Positions 53,569-64,000 of a DNA stretch of 64,000 nt are shown piece after piece. This DNA is from Rhizophlyctis rosea (Eukaryota; Chytridiomycota; Chytridiomycetes; Rhizophlyctidales; Rhizophlyctidaceae): positions 62,001 to 126,000 of the forward strand of contig JADGJC010000046.1 of assembly GCA_027596075.1 (NCBI GenBank), written 5' to 3'. Made by a program: the position numbers and the translations under genes. The notes under the pieces are model-generated. The model made no database searches, was not told where the DNA came from, and saw only the letters and a list, made by a program, of their open reading frames with translations. Within the stretch, counting starts at the first letter, position 1, and each line of letters starts with the position of its first letter.

Positions 53569-56157
53569 TTACGCACCAGCAACCTCAACCCCAACCACCA
53601 CCCTCCCCATAATCCCCTTCCCCTCACCAACCCTCCCAAACCCCCCAAACGAATCCCGTCTCCCCTCCCCCTTCCCCTCCTGCACAACACGCACGCCCTT
53701 CCGCCCCGCGACCGCATCACAACTTCCTCTCCTGACTTCGCCCTTCGGCGTTATGGTTATCATCGGACTTGTGGCGCGGACAGAGGGCGGGAGGTTGGTA
53801 TTCGAAGCAGTGGGTGGTGGGACACGAGGTGAGGAGATGCCGAGTGTTCGTCCGCGTGGTAGCGTGGTGTTTGTTTCGCCGGTACTATTCCCCCGTCGAT
53901 GAAGACTTCCGAGCATTCGTTCATTATTCCCCAATTCCCACGGCAACAACCCTCTCTCTTCCCCCACTCCATCTCGACTTCGTTCACCACTCAACCGCAC
54001 GCTACGAAGTGATGAAGACGACGAAGGTGGTGGTGACACGACAACCGTATCGGACGTACTACGCGTCGGGTGTGTAGGTAACGACGACGAAGGTGAGGTG
54101 ACACGTTCACCACTCCTCTCCCTCTCCCTCTCACTAACACCCGACCCACTCCTCATATGTAAATGCCGTTCCCGATCAACACTAACGATCGTCCCTCCCT
54201 GGAAGGGCGAGCTTCCCACCGCTAAGAACCTCTCACCATTCGGTAGAATCGGGACACGTGCATCAGTTGGTGTACGTTCGCAATCTTCTTCTTCACCATA
54301 CCGTCCACGGGACTGACTCCGACTTGCTGTGTGGATGATGGTGCCGGGACGGATGTTTGCTGGGTCGCGGGGTGGGATGTAGATTTGGCGTGGGCGGAGG
54401 GATGTGGTTGACATTATTACGGGGGGGATTTCGTCGCCTCTTATTGAGGGGATGGGGCTTGTGGTTCCTCCGTTCAGGGTACCGTATGTTGGTGTGGTTG
54501 GTGACGTCGGCGTAGGTGATGTCGTCGTCATGGATGTCGTCAAGGAAGGTGTAGGTGTCGATGATGTTCGTCGAGTGTAATGGTGTGGGGAGGATGAGGA
54601 GGAATTGGACGACAAATCCAAATTCCTCGACGGTCGATCCCTACTCTGCGACCTCTGCTCCGCCTTATTCAAAGTCCCCATATCACCGCGGAACTCCAAC
54701 GTCGGTTTTGACGATCGCCGGGGGGGAGGTAGAAGTGATTGTGCCATAACGGGTATAGGCGGTACCGGTGGAATGGGACTACTACTCCCCCCACCACCAC
54801 CACCACCGCCCTTGGGGCCCCCCCCCCCCCCCAAAAAAAACCCCCCCCCCCCCCAAAAACAACGAAAATAAGAGGGGTGGGGGGGGTGGGAGGGGGNNNN
54901 NNNNNNGGCCGCGACAAACTACTCGTCCTTCTCGATGGAGTCGGGTCATAGTCCGTCGGTGTATACGGAGGATAAGGTGACGTAGCTCTCGACCCATCAC
55001 CATACAAACTCGCCAGTGTAGCCGAACTAGTCGAAGAATGCGAAGATTTTGATACCCGTCTGGGGCGTTGTTCATATATCGAGCCCGTTTCCCCTCCACC
55101 ACCTCCACCGCCACCAGAACTCAGCCCCCACCTCCCCACCCGTCCCTCTCCAACCTCCACCCCAACAACACTCGCCCCATCACTTCCCCCACTCGAATCC
55201 TTAGTCTTCAACCTCAAAACACTCTTAGTCCACTTCAAAACCTTCGAAAACCTCTTCCCCCCTCCACTCCCACCGGACACCCTCTTCTCCTTATCCTTCT
55301 CCTTAATCTTCCCCAAATCCAACACACTCCCCGAATCCCCCTCCTCCTCCTCCCTTAACGTAGCTTGACTCGCCCGACTATTCGGTCTCTCAAACCCCGC
55401 GCTCAATATACTGCTCCGTATAGCTCGACTGAAGCGTCCCCCTCCTTTCATTTTAACCGATTCACCGGAGAGTGAGGCGTCAGACGGACGGTGGATGGAG
55501 ACGTCGGAGGGGCGGTGAGGTTGGTAGGATCTGGTGGAGTGGTTTGAGGAGAGGGAGGGGCGGCGGGCGGGGAAGGTGTAGGAGGTGTCGAAGAGGGTGC
55601 GGAGTTCTAGGGAGGATGCGGAGGTGTTTAGGGGTTGGGGTGGGTGGTGAGGGTGATGGTGGTGGGTGGTATGTGGTGGGAGGCCCTGTTGTGCGTTGGG
55701 TGTAGAACGGTATTGTCAGTAAGACACTCACAAGATGTGAACTATTTGGTGAATGATCACTCATCGAAAAACTCACCGCAACACTCCCCCTCCCACTCCT
55801 CCCGTTCCCGCCATAAAAGCTTTCCCGCACTGGACTTCCACCACCATACTCCTCGCCACCGCCCATGCTCCCGCTCTGCTGCAGGTACGAGAAGCGTTGC
55901 TGCTGTTGCTGCTGCTGCTCATGCCCGTTTGGTTGATTCTCATCTAGCGTCAATAACCGCCTTTGCTTTGGAGCGACAGAGAATGCCGGGGGTAGGCGGG
56001 CGGAGGGCGGGGGTGTTGATGAGCGTGGGGAGCGGGTGGAGACGGATGGGATGGTTGGGACGGTGAGGGAGTCGTCTGAGCGGGTGCGGTTGGTTTGGAT
56101 GGGTGGTGGGGAGGGTTTGGAGGATGTGGCTGTTGTTGTTGCTGCTGAGGCGGACAT
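53569..56157 (-). CDS. very low-complexity Ser/Pro/Arg/Thr-rich protein, interrupted by an assembly gap
   Basis: Minus-strand gene from ATG 56157 (MSASAATTTATSS) to TAA 53569. A clear intron at about 55686-55732 (donor GTGAGT, acceptor CAACAG) joins the first exon to a second with GLPPHTTHHHHPHH. Features in order: a Ser/Pro/Thr-rich start, a run of seven or eight Gln near 55900, His/Pro-rich and Ser-rich parts, a basic segment (GGGRFSRAIRSSILSAGFERP), a conserved-looking KRFSKVLKWTKSVLRLK, poly-Gly, then the gap at 54897. After it come many SP/TP and RS dipeptides. The sequence beside the gap is made of homopolymer C, A and G runs and is unreliable, so the frame across it cannot be trusted; intact reading on both sides argues for one gene of about 800 residues. 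I do not recognise the family. The two basic amphipathic segments could bind membrane; the rest is disordered and probably heavily phosphorylated. Confidence 0.6.
54897..54906. other. assembly gap (10 N) beside homopolymer runs
   Basis: Ten N bases. The left flank (54818-54896) is almost only runs of C, A and G, unlike anything else in the window. Confidence 0.98.
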
Positions 56158-56438
56158 TGTGGGGTGTGATGGGTTCAATGAGTTGTGATGGGTATCTCGT
56201 AGAGCCGAACCGGTGAAGAAGTTTTCGGAAAAGTCCGTTCTTTGGCGTGAGTCTGGTCACGTCGACTTCAAAAATCACTTTGACGGCTCAAAATGTGGGT
56301 ATCTAAAAGCGGACTCTCTCGGTGGACGCTTTTGACCGGTTTGCAGTCGAGAAAACAGCAAGATGACAGGCGCGAACCAAGCGAGGTAAAATAAATGATG
56401 ACCAAAATGTTTTCTCAATTCAGATCGCAACCTATGCC

Positions 56439-56849
56439 ATGTACGATCGGGCGGTGGGTTTGCTGGACAACTGGACAAGAAAGTTCTTAAAAGGTGTTGT
56501 GAGGACTGATAGGCGGGCTCCGACTCCGAAAGTCCTCGTGGTTATGGATTGGGGGAAACGGAGAATGCGGTCTGGGCCTGTTGAGAAGGAGGCGTTTGTC
56601 TCCAACAAAGTCAACGGGAGAGAGAAGACAGCGTTTGGTGGATCGGATGCAAGTCTCCTTTGGCCCGTAAGTGGCTCAGTTTACTTTATCGGCGGAGGAG
56701 TGTGCACCATGCACACATCTATATACGGAGCGGCAGGAGGTTTGCAGGACTTGCAGGCAGTTCGTGTTGACGAGTGGATGCAGGTCAAAGCAATGGTTTC
56801 GATGGGAGAAAGACGCTGCACTCTTTTTACCGAAGGCTCATCTCACTAG
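56439..56849 (+). CDS. small basic unrecognised protein
   Basis: From ATG 56439 (MYDRAVGLLDNWTRKFLK) to TAG 56847. A good intron (56667-56747, donor GTAAGT, acceptor TTTGCAG) is 81 bases long and contains no stop in frame, so both spliced (109 residues) and unspliced (136 residues) products can be read. The spliced form joins DASLLWP to DLQAVRVDEWMQVKAM, which looks like a natural helix. An extra 5' exon starting at ATG 56293 (MWVSKSGLSRWTLLTG) would fit if a very short 38-base intron (56386-56423) is real; it would add an Arg/Ser-rich, possibly mitochondrial lead. No domain is recognised. It lies 281 bases from the start of the low-complexity gene on the other strand. Confidence 0.4.
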   Translation: MYDRAVGLLDNWTRKFLKGVVRTDRRAPTPKVLVVMDWGKRRMRSGPVEKEAFVSNKVNGREKTAFGGSDASLLWPVSGSVYFIGGGVCTMHTSIYGAAGGLQDLQAVRVDEWMQVKAMVSMGERRCTLFTEGSSH

Positions 56850-58449
56850 ATCTGGAGGGATGGCAAGTTTCTGAACTTTTTGTTTGTGAAGACATTTGTT
56901 TCATCTGTCAAATCCCAGCGTGTTGCTTTCACTTGTTTCTCTTTCCCTCAAACTCGGGCGAGTGCTGCGATGGTGTTGCAGGGTTGTTGCTGCGAGCCAA
57001 GCCACTGCGTTGGGTTTGCAGTTGCCATGTTGGGCGATGGATTTTTGCGGAGGAAGGATTGGTGCATCTGGAATGGCTGGGGGGCTTTCACAGTTCGGAG
57101 GGTGGAGGACCACTTGTTGGGCAATTTGGGGAGGAGGATGTGTTCGAGTGTTCCCACCGTCATACAAGTGTGACAACTCCTTCGGCCCGGAAGATGGCTT
57201 CGAGGAACAACACTCCCCAATCCAATGTGGCCAGAAATGAGTCCGGAGAGTCGGACAATCGGTGATGCTGACCATAAAGATGAATTCTCCTCAAGTTCCT
57301 CAAGGTCTTCTATTACCTATGAAACCACCACGAAGTTGGGAAATCTGCAAATTGTCTGCGTCATGCAAGGTGTATCGATGAGATACCATCTAACATCTGT
57401 TGCGCCCATCAGTGTTCATCAACCAGATACGTAACGATGTTGGATGTGAGGCGATGGGGTTGGGCCCATTTCGAGTGGGTGCTGCTGGAAGGACCGCGTA
57501 TTTCATTTCTGATTTGGAGTAGTGGTGAGACGTGGTTGTTGAAGGGACCATTGATATCAAAACCCTGGCGCGGGGAAGCTACCGCTCACAAGAATGGCCA
57601 ATGTCCGTACCTATTCATCCTGAATTGACAGGGTATTTGCCACCCGATCATACCATGTTGCGACCCGCATTGAGGATATCCTGAAATGGCACCGCCCCCT
57701 GCCTCCCTCAGACATTGCAACACCCTACTCTGCAATCCATTCATGGCCATATGTATTTGCGCGAAGGAGGCGTGGGTGAGGACAACACCCTTGAATCCAA
57801 CTTCATCAGGCCGTAGTGGCAAAATCCGACCAAGACAACGCACCCAGTCCATGGTAATAAGCATGTCCGATTGCTGCCGCTGTATCATGACGTAGCATGC
57901 ACAGTATTATCTGACTGTTGTCCCCATTATTAGCGGACACCCCATTAACCCGCCAATCTCGGTCGACCACTCAACATATATTAAGGGGGGTTGCATGTCA
58001 GCTGGTTCCAGACCCTGCTTCTTTTTCCTTTCAAGCATCGTTGTATATACAGCATATCTAACACTCGCATCCATCCAACATTTCACCTCTTTGCCAATCT
58101 ACCCACTATAGAGTGATAGTACACACCGACCATCCAAGTGACAGGTGAGAATCGACCAAGTAATTGAAAGGAAACGGATTTCGCGCCGGACAGGTGTCCA
58201 GGTAGTAGGCGTATAGGACCCTTATTCTTGTGTTCCCACATCCATGAGTCAGTTGCCCCCAGAGCCCCGACCACAAACGCGCCGTTTGAAGGAGGGCAGG
58301 TTTCTTCTCGCAGAACGTCGCTAACCCTAAACACCCTTTTCTCCTCACCTTCGCGTTCCTGTCCTTGCAGGTCATCGGCAGAAGCGCGAACTTATTATTA
58401 CATACCCAACCAAAATACCCCAACAATAGAAATACACCTAGATCCAACC
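56850..58449. other. intergenic region, 1.6 kb
   Basis: Several frames of 60-160 codons (for example 56774-57265) have no start context, domain or splice support. A promoter-like stretch with TATATTA at 57977-57983 followed by CT-rich sequence may serve the glycogenin gene or an unseen transcript. Confidence 0.35.
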
Positions 58450-60961
58450 ATGCCATCCCAAACCCCCAACTACGCCTACGCAACCCTCCTAACCTCCGAC
58501 TCCTACCTCCCCGGAACCCTCACCCTGGGCGCATCCCTCAAAGCAACAGGCACCCCACACGCAGTCATAGTCCTAATAACCCCAGAATCAGTCTCCGCCC
58601 TCGCCCTCCAACAACTCCACTCAGTCTTCGACTCCGTAATCCACGTACCCACCGTCCGATCCTCCGACCACTCCAACCTCCGTCTCCTCGGTCGTCGCGA
58701 GTTGGACATCACTTATACCAAAATCCACGTGTTCGACCCCGACGTGGTGCCGTTTGAACGCGTCGTGTTTATGGATAGTGATGTGCTGGTTTTGAGGAAT
58801 GTTGATGCGCTTTTTGGGTATTTGGATAATGGAGAGGTGTTTGCGGCTGCGCCGGATGTCGGGTGGCCGGATTGTTTTAATTCCGGAGTGTTTGTGTGTC
58901 GGCCTGATGGGAGGACTTGTGCCGCTCTGGAGCAGCATTCTAGGAGGGTCGGGAGTTTTGATGGTGAGTATTCATGTGCAGTGGGGGGCGGGCAGGGAGG
59001 GGGAGGGGTGGGGGATTCGGAGCAAAGTGAATTGAGCGAAGATTAGGGTTGTTGGCGCGTACTCAAGATAGCAGTTCTTGATGAGCATTGGTCGTCTTGA
59101 GACATCCAGCATTGCCAGCGAAGCTGGTCGTCTTCAGACATGCACGCGCGAAGTGCGTAGCAGTTTTGGGTTAGCATTGCCAGCGATGCTGGTCATGATC
59201 ATTGTGACACATGCACCCGCGAAGCGCATAAGAATTGGGCTTGTTCGCTCATAAACAAAGGCAGCCTGAAGTAATGCTAGAGTAACATGCTTTGATTCTG
59301 CGAGATCTTTCTCCAGACGACAATTGGCTGGATCTAGGGCAGCATCAGAATCGGAAAAAGTCATCTGTACATTGCTCAAGCTAACGCCGTAATCTTCAAC
59401 TCCCAAACAACACAGGCGGAGACCAAGGACTGCTAAACTCATACTTTGACAATTGGGCCTCTGGAAGGTCCAAGGCGGGTGCGTCCGGTCCCAACGAATT
59501 CACTGGCCGCTTGCCTTTCACCTACAACGTCACGCCCTCCGCGTTCTATTCCTACCTGCCCGCCTACATGCACTTCTACCGCGATATTTCGGTCGTGCAT
59601 TTCATTGGTCAGGACAAGCCTTGGCATGCGTATCGCGCTGCGGATGGGTCTATTGTGAACAAGTGAGTTACTGATACGAAAAGGGCATTGGTCAAGAAGT
59701 GCGCCAAACTCATCATTGATGCAATTAGGGGACCTGTCCAAGGTGCGACTCTAGATTTATACCAGCGGTGGTGGAACGTGTACGACAAGGTCCGTGGCGG
59801 TGTTCAGAAACAGAATGTGGGATCGCAGCAAGAACAACCTTACGGTGCTGGATCGGTAAGTCGTCCATGACGATCAGTTGCTCCTCCTTTCGCAAAATGC
59901 TCATGACCTTCATTACAAAATAGTGGGCCACCCGCGCTCCCTCCCCAGGCCGCAGCGCCCAACCCAGCCCGTCCCAATCCAATTTCGAAAGCGGTGGCAA
60001 CTCCGACATCCACGAATTCTCCAACTACAGGATCCAATGGAACGAAGCCGAGCTTTCGCCCACAAAGAGCAACTTCGGCGACATCCAATCCCCGACCGTT
60101 GACGACCCAGGGTTGAACCTCCTAGACGACGACGTCCCCATCATCCCCATGCCGTCCGTCACCCGCGACGGCCTCCAACGCACGGGCACGCCACGCGCTC
60201 AAAGCCCTGTCCCGCGCCTCAACACCCCGCAACCCCCCAGCGGCGGCAAACGCCAACCCTCCCCGCTCTCCCCCAACCCCCAACAACAACAACTCCAAGA
60301 CCCCATCCCCCAACCTCACCACCCGACCCGCTACGAAGCCTTCGAGCGCGAAATCTCCTCCCATGCGGCGAACTACCAGGAACCCTCTGGCGACCTGGGC
60401 AACTATCGCGTGAGCTGGGACCAGAAGGAGTTGGGGAGGCGCGGGAGGGAGTTGAGCGAGCCCCCGAGTGGGGATGGCGATGAGGAGGTTACGCGGCAGG
60501 AGGAGGAGACCGAGGAGGATTTCATGGGGAGGTTGAGGAGCGTCAGGCCGCAGAGCGCTGGTGTGTCCGCCGCGGCGGCGAGGGGTATTCAGGGGTTGGG
60601 CGTTCCTCAGCAAGGTAGTGGGGGCGGTAGTGCTGCGGGTAGTGGGACTGTCACGCCGACACCTACGCCGGCTCCTACTCCGCTTGGTGGTACGCGTACG
60701 GGGACTCCCGCACCACAGTATGTTTCTCCGCCGGGGTTTTCGGAGTCCACGAGTCAGGGTGGAGCGCAGATTGTGACGGGTACGGCGCAGAGGATCCAGA
60801 CGACTAGTACGATTGTGAAGAAGGTTATTACTACTACTAAGACTGGGGCGGATGGGAGTAAGACTGTTACGCAGCAGGAGATTGTTACGGCTGCGGAGCC
60901 GGTTGGTGTTGTTGCTAGTGCGGCGGATCGGGGGAGGGAGAGGGAGGGGGCTGCGCAGTAG
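58450..60961 (+). CDS. glycogenin (self-glucosylating glycogen primer)
   Basis: Four exons from ATG 58450 to TAG 60959. The GT8 domain starts YAYATLLTSDSYLPGTLTLG; the Mn2+/UDP-binding DxD is MDSDVLVL (58774-58782), then CFNSGVFV. Exon 1 ends in SFDG and joins GDQGLLNSYF across the intron 58964-59415, giving the family's exact FDGGDQGLLNSYF. The acceptor tyrosine region is SAFYSYLPAY (about 59543-59565), then VVHFIGQDKPW. Glycogenin attaches the first glucoses to its own Tyr and hands the primer to glycogen synthase. The C-terminal ~380 residues are Pro/Ser/Gln-rich and contain two copies of an NYR-x-x-W-x-x-x-E-L motif (NYRIQWNEAEL at 60023, NYRVSWDQKEL at 60401), possibly duplicated glycogen-synthase docking sites. 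The Thr/Lys-rich end (IVKKVITTTKTGADGS) is of unknown role. The 452-base intron is far longer than any other here. Confidence 0.92.
59108..59242. repeat. tandem duplication inside the glycogenin intron
   Basis: Two copies, 59108-59172 and 59173-59242, both beginning AGCATTGCCAGCGA and containing GCTGGTC, CATGCAC and CGCGAAG. Each starts with a small hairpin (CCAGCGAAGCTGG, CCAGCGATGCTGG). A partial third copy may lie just upstream, near 59085. Confidence 0.7.
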
Positions 60962-61944
60962 TGTTTGTGGGGTGGTGCGAGGAGGAGGTGGGTGTTTGGG
61001 GAAAGAAAAACTCTATGATGTGTGTTGCTTTTTTCTTTGTTAGGTGATAGAGTTTAACTTAAGTACGTTTTCGGGTGGGAGGGGGAAGTCCCTTTTTTAG
61101 AAGTGGGGGCGGGTTATTTATCAATGATGTTCAGTTTTGAGAGTAGAGTTAGGAGTCCTCTGTCCTTGTTTTGTTGGGATGAACTGCTGCGTTTTTTGCT
61201 TTTTTCTGCTTCAGATGTTTGGTTGGTGTTGGTTGTTGATTTGGTTTGGAGTGTGTTTGTGGAAGGAACATTCATGGCTTCACTTTCCGAGTAAAATGGC
61301 GTTCCATCAGGAAAACCTCCGAAAGGACCGTTTTTGACGGCTACTCATATTTTATGTACAAAGGTATTCCCATCCACGTGAGAGTCTGTGCAATGCGCAA
61401 GCTCCATCCAACGGCATTCATATACTACCCCTTCGCAAGCCCACCCTGCTGTGGCGGGGAGGAAGACCGCAGCAGTGTTTCATGCCGTATTTCGCCAGCT
61501 TCCGCTTCTTGTGCTGTTGCTGGAGTCGTTGGAATGTGAGACGGTATTCTTGGTGGTTTGTCAAGACGGACTAAGTTTGTTTCCGTGCTAGCAGAAAAGT
61601 CCGTTGCGCTCGGTCCCAAATTGTCCAGACTGGCCCCCAAGGGGGGTCCGGCTGACGAGCGTTTGCGCGGCCCACCGCGACCGGTGTCTATTGAGCGGAC
61701 TTGGGCGGAGTGGAAGGTTGGTACTTGGAGTTGGGAGATGCGGGTTGGGAGGGCCCCGTGTTTGCGGATTATTGTTTGGATCTGCGGGTGAAAGTCATTA
61801 GCGTTGTGAGGGTTAGAATGAGAGCTTTAGGTGAAGGGGTTGGTAGGGGGAAGGGTTTCTTTTACCTCTTCGAATGAGAATGCTGCAAAGGTGTTGAGTT
61901 GCCATGAAGACCAGAGGGAGTCTGGTTGAACGGCATGAAATCAG
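60962..61944. other. convergent intergenic region
   Basis: About 1 kb between glycogenin (+) and the edge membrane protein (-). Frames such as 61558-61791 lack an ATG and domains. Confidence 0.4.
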
Positions 61945-64000
61945 TCAGAGAAGTTTGATATGACTCTGAATTCTGCATCTCCTCCCACAATTCGGCACCT
62001 GATGAAAAGCATCCCCGATCACACCGGAACGCACTCCAAACTTACATAACCACATCGGGTTCTGATTCCCTGTAACCATCAACTTCGCACACGCGAACCC
62101 CATCCCCCACCCAGCGAACAGTCTCAACACCTGGGTGTTTGTAAGTATTGACACGGCTTTCTTCATATCTGCTGAGAGGCCTTCCGCAAGCTTGTAGATG
62201 AATGTGATGGAGAGCAGGACGTCGGATATGTTTGTTGTTATGACGTTAGCAGCCTAAGGGGAGGGCAATTGGGTTGGAGACGGAAAACAGAGTAAAATAG
62301 GTATCGACATACCACAACTTTGTTAACGGCTCCATTCCACATGGTAAACATGGTGAAAAGGGTTGCATCGATCCGTGCCATGTGGAGCATCTATTAATGG
62401 AGATTGATAAGGTGAAATTTAGGAATCAGATGCCACCCCGATGGTAAAAGCGCAATGCACAGACAGCGGGGGTGAGAGAATCACAATGACGAGAGTTACA
62501 TACAATTGCAAATAAGGAGAAGTTGAGTCCAACCGCCACCGCCACGATGAAGAATACTGGATGTCAAGTGTTGGAGAGATATCGAAGTCAGTATTATGGA
62601 AATGATGAGACGCGAGGGCAGGAGGGCTTAAGAGTGTTCCTAGCACCTCATTTCCCGGACCCAAGTGCCCACTTGTCGCTGATCCCAATCGTTAACAGAT
62701 ACAACATCAACTTACATGCACCCATCATGATCTTGTTAGACGAATATAACAGAGCTTTTGTCCTGTTTATATGAGAGTGACAAAGTAAAAATTATAAAGA
62801 TCAGAAGTGCACAATGGCGACTCCTTCGGCGGCGACGCCAACATCGAGGAGAACCCCCAACACCCAAAAGGCAAAACAACTCACCGAATGGCGACGGCGA
62901 GGAGGAAACACATTTGAAAGCTGCTCGTCAGAATGGAGTCGACGATCATTAATCGAGCTGTGTCAGGGAGTTGTGTTTTTGTGCAGATGGAGAGTGGGGA
63001 TGGCAAGATGGTGGTTTTTGGTGCGGGCGGAGATAAGGGAAGGAGAAGTAATACCGAGGTCAGCATATCACGACAGACTAAGAGACTAATCAAGACATAT
63101 CACTAGACGGCTCTTACATGCCAGTTCCACAGACATTTTGTCGGCGGTTATATCGGTGAAACAGGCTGCCTATGCAGGATATATTTGCAGGAATGTAATG
63201 AGACCAATATGACGGAGTGGGTGATTAGCATTGGGTCAAGTCTTTCCTTGATCGGTAAACCCACATACCACAGACGTTGCCGAGAGGTTGGCGATAAGGG
63301 CGAGCATGAGCAATATCCATATTGGAGAGTGATATTTTTGCCTGTGGAAACGATAAAGAGGTGTATTGAGTATGAGATCTACAGACTGGGAAGGGTGCCT
63401 TTGGGAAGAACACTCACCAATTCCTCAACAAAGTCGGCAAGACGCAGAACACCATCTCCCATATTGCCGCACCTGCTCCGCAACCCACATGCATCAGCAA
63501 GAGCCGGCATTGATTTCTGGGCATACTGGAAGAACACCTTCACCCCTCACCAATAATCATGATCTGCGCATTACTGTAGAATGCGGAACTCTGCAGCTGC
63601 ACGCAGGACATGGGAAAGCTCGGTATATTTGCCCAGAACTGGTTCGTGAAGCAGAGTTGGTCGCACATGGTGTAGGATAGGGTGATTTTGGGAGAGTTTG
63701 CGTCGCAGGTTATGCCGGCCCAGCCGGCTGGGGTGCCCCATACTGACATGGCGGGTGAGAAGGGGTGGAGGAACGTGCGGTTTGGGCAAGTGGACCTGTG
63801 AAGAAGAGTTTTAATAAAAAGGAAGTATTCAAGAAGAGGCAACGCAGCTGTTTCAGAAACGTTTATGATTGCAACTTTCAGACCCTGCGTTCCGAATAGC
63901 TCCGAGATCTTCCTCAAGTCAATAGGAGATGTCGACGGCCCTGACGTTTTCTCGATCGAAACGTCAGTGTCGATCATTGATAAGGGTCTGATTGACATTC
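61945..64000 (-). CDS. multi-pass membrane protein, 5' end at or beyond the window edge
   Basis: Intron-rich minus-strand gene ending at TGA 61945. From the right edge: a first part with Asn-type glycosylation sites (NVSETA, NRTF) and many cysteines (GWAGITCDANSPK, TMCDQLCFTNQF) that looks extracytosolic. After several small exons come hydrophobic segments: SPIWILLMLALIANLSATSV (about 63270), FFIVAVAVGLNFSLFAI (about 62530), an exon MLHMARIDATLFTMFTMW, then VITTNISDVLLSITFIYKL, and FAGWGMGFACAKLMV near the end. At least five membrane helices are likely. Exon joins are approximate. An ATG at 63998 could be the start, but the edge is only two bases away. I do not recognise the family; the cysteine-rich outside part followed by a helix bundle would fit a receptor, but that is a guess. 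Confidence 0.5.

Noticed and set aside
59080..59270. C/D-box snoRNA in the glycogenin intron
   Set aside because: A TTGATGAG near 59089 resembles a C box, but the nearest CTGA is about 180 bases away and no terminal stem was seen.
61558..61791. 77-codon plus-strand frame
   Set aside because: No ATG at its start, no splice sites or motif, and it lies in a convergent 3' region.

Overview
The window is nuclear DNA from a fungus, most likely a zoosporic (flagellated) one such as a chytrid. Genes are monocistronic, closely packed on both strands and rich in short introns, mostly about 50 to 90 bases with GT...AG ends and sometimes a TACTAAC branch point. Several families are typical of fungi (the FLILHELTA mitochondrial family, Ulp1, glycogenin, Trm3). 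The strongest lineage clue is a BBS4 gene, a BBSome subunit found only in organisms that build cilia. This placement is inferred from gene content; no similarity search was run.

Left third (1-25 kb): a disordered serine-rich protein, an epoxide hydrolase, a very long TRM3/TARBP1 tRNA ribose methyltransferase gene, BBS4 back to back with an SPF45/RBM17-like splicing factor, an unrecognised multi-pass membrane protein, a UBA protein with NPF/DPF endocytic motifs, a 2.5 kb gene-poor stretch with GC-rich degenerate repeats, and mitochondrial biotin synthase.

Middle (25-48 kb): an F-box protein whose reading frame is broken twice, a TMEM184/Ost-alpha type membrane protein, a FLILHELTA protein divergent from a large Ulp1-type SUMO protease with several SUMO-interacting motifs, and a universal-stress-like protein. 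Then comes the most unusual part, about 37-47.7 kb. Two paralogous membrane proteins with large extracytosolic domains share an intron position. Two tiny secreted two-cysteine peptides lie close by. A TALE homeodomain gene sits head to head with an unrecognised small gene. The combination of membrane proteins, secreted peptides and a homeodomain regulator superficially resembles a fungal recognition or mating-type region; this is a hypothesis only.

Right third (48-64 kb): an NmrA-like NAD(P)-binding protein, a secreted pepsin-like aspartic protease with an unusual tail, a decayed gene followed by a near-perfect 38-base inverted repeat, a very low-complexity Ser/Pro/Arg protein interrupted by an assembly gap, a small unrecognised gene, glycogenin with an exceptionally long repeat-bearing intron, and a multi-pass membrane protein running off the right edge.

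No tRNA, rRNA, CRISPR array or intact transposon was recognised. Coordinates of multi-exon genes run from start to stop codon and include introns; exon boundaries were read by eye.
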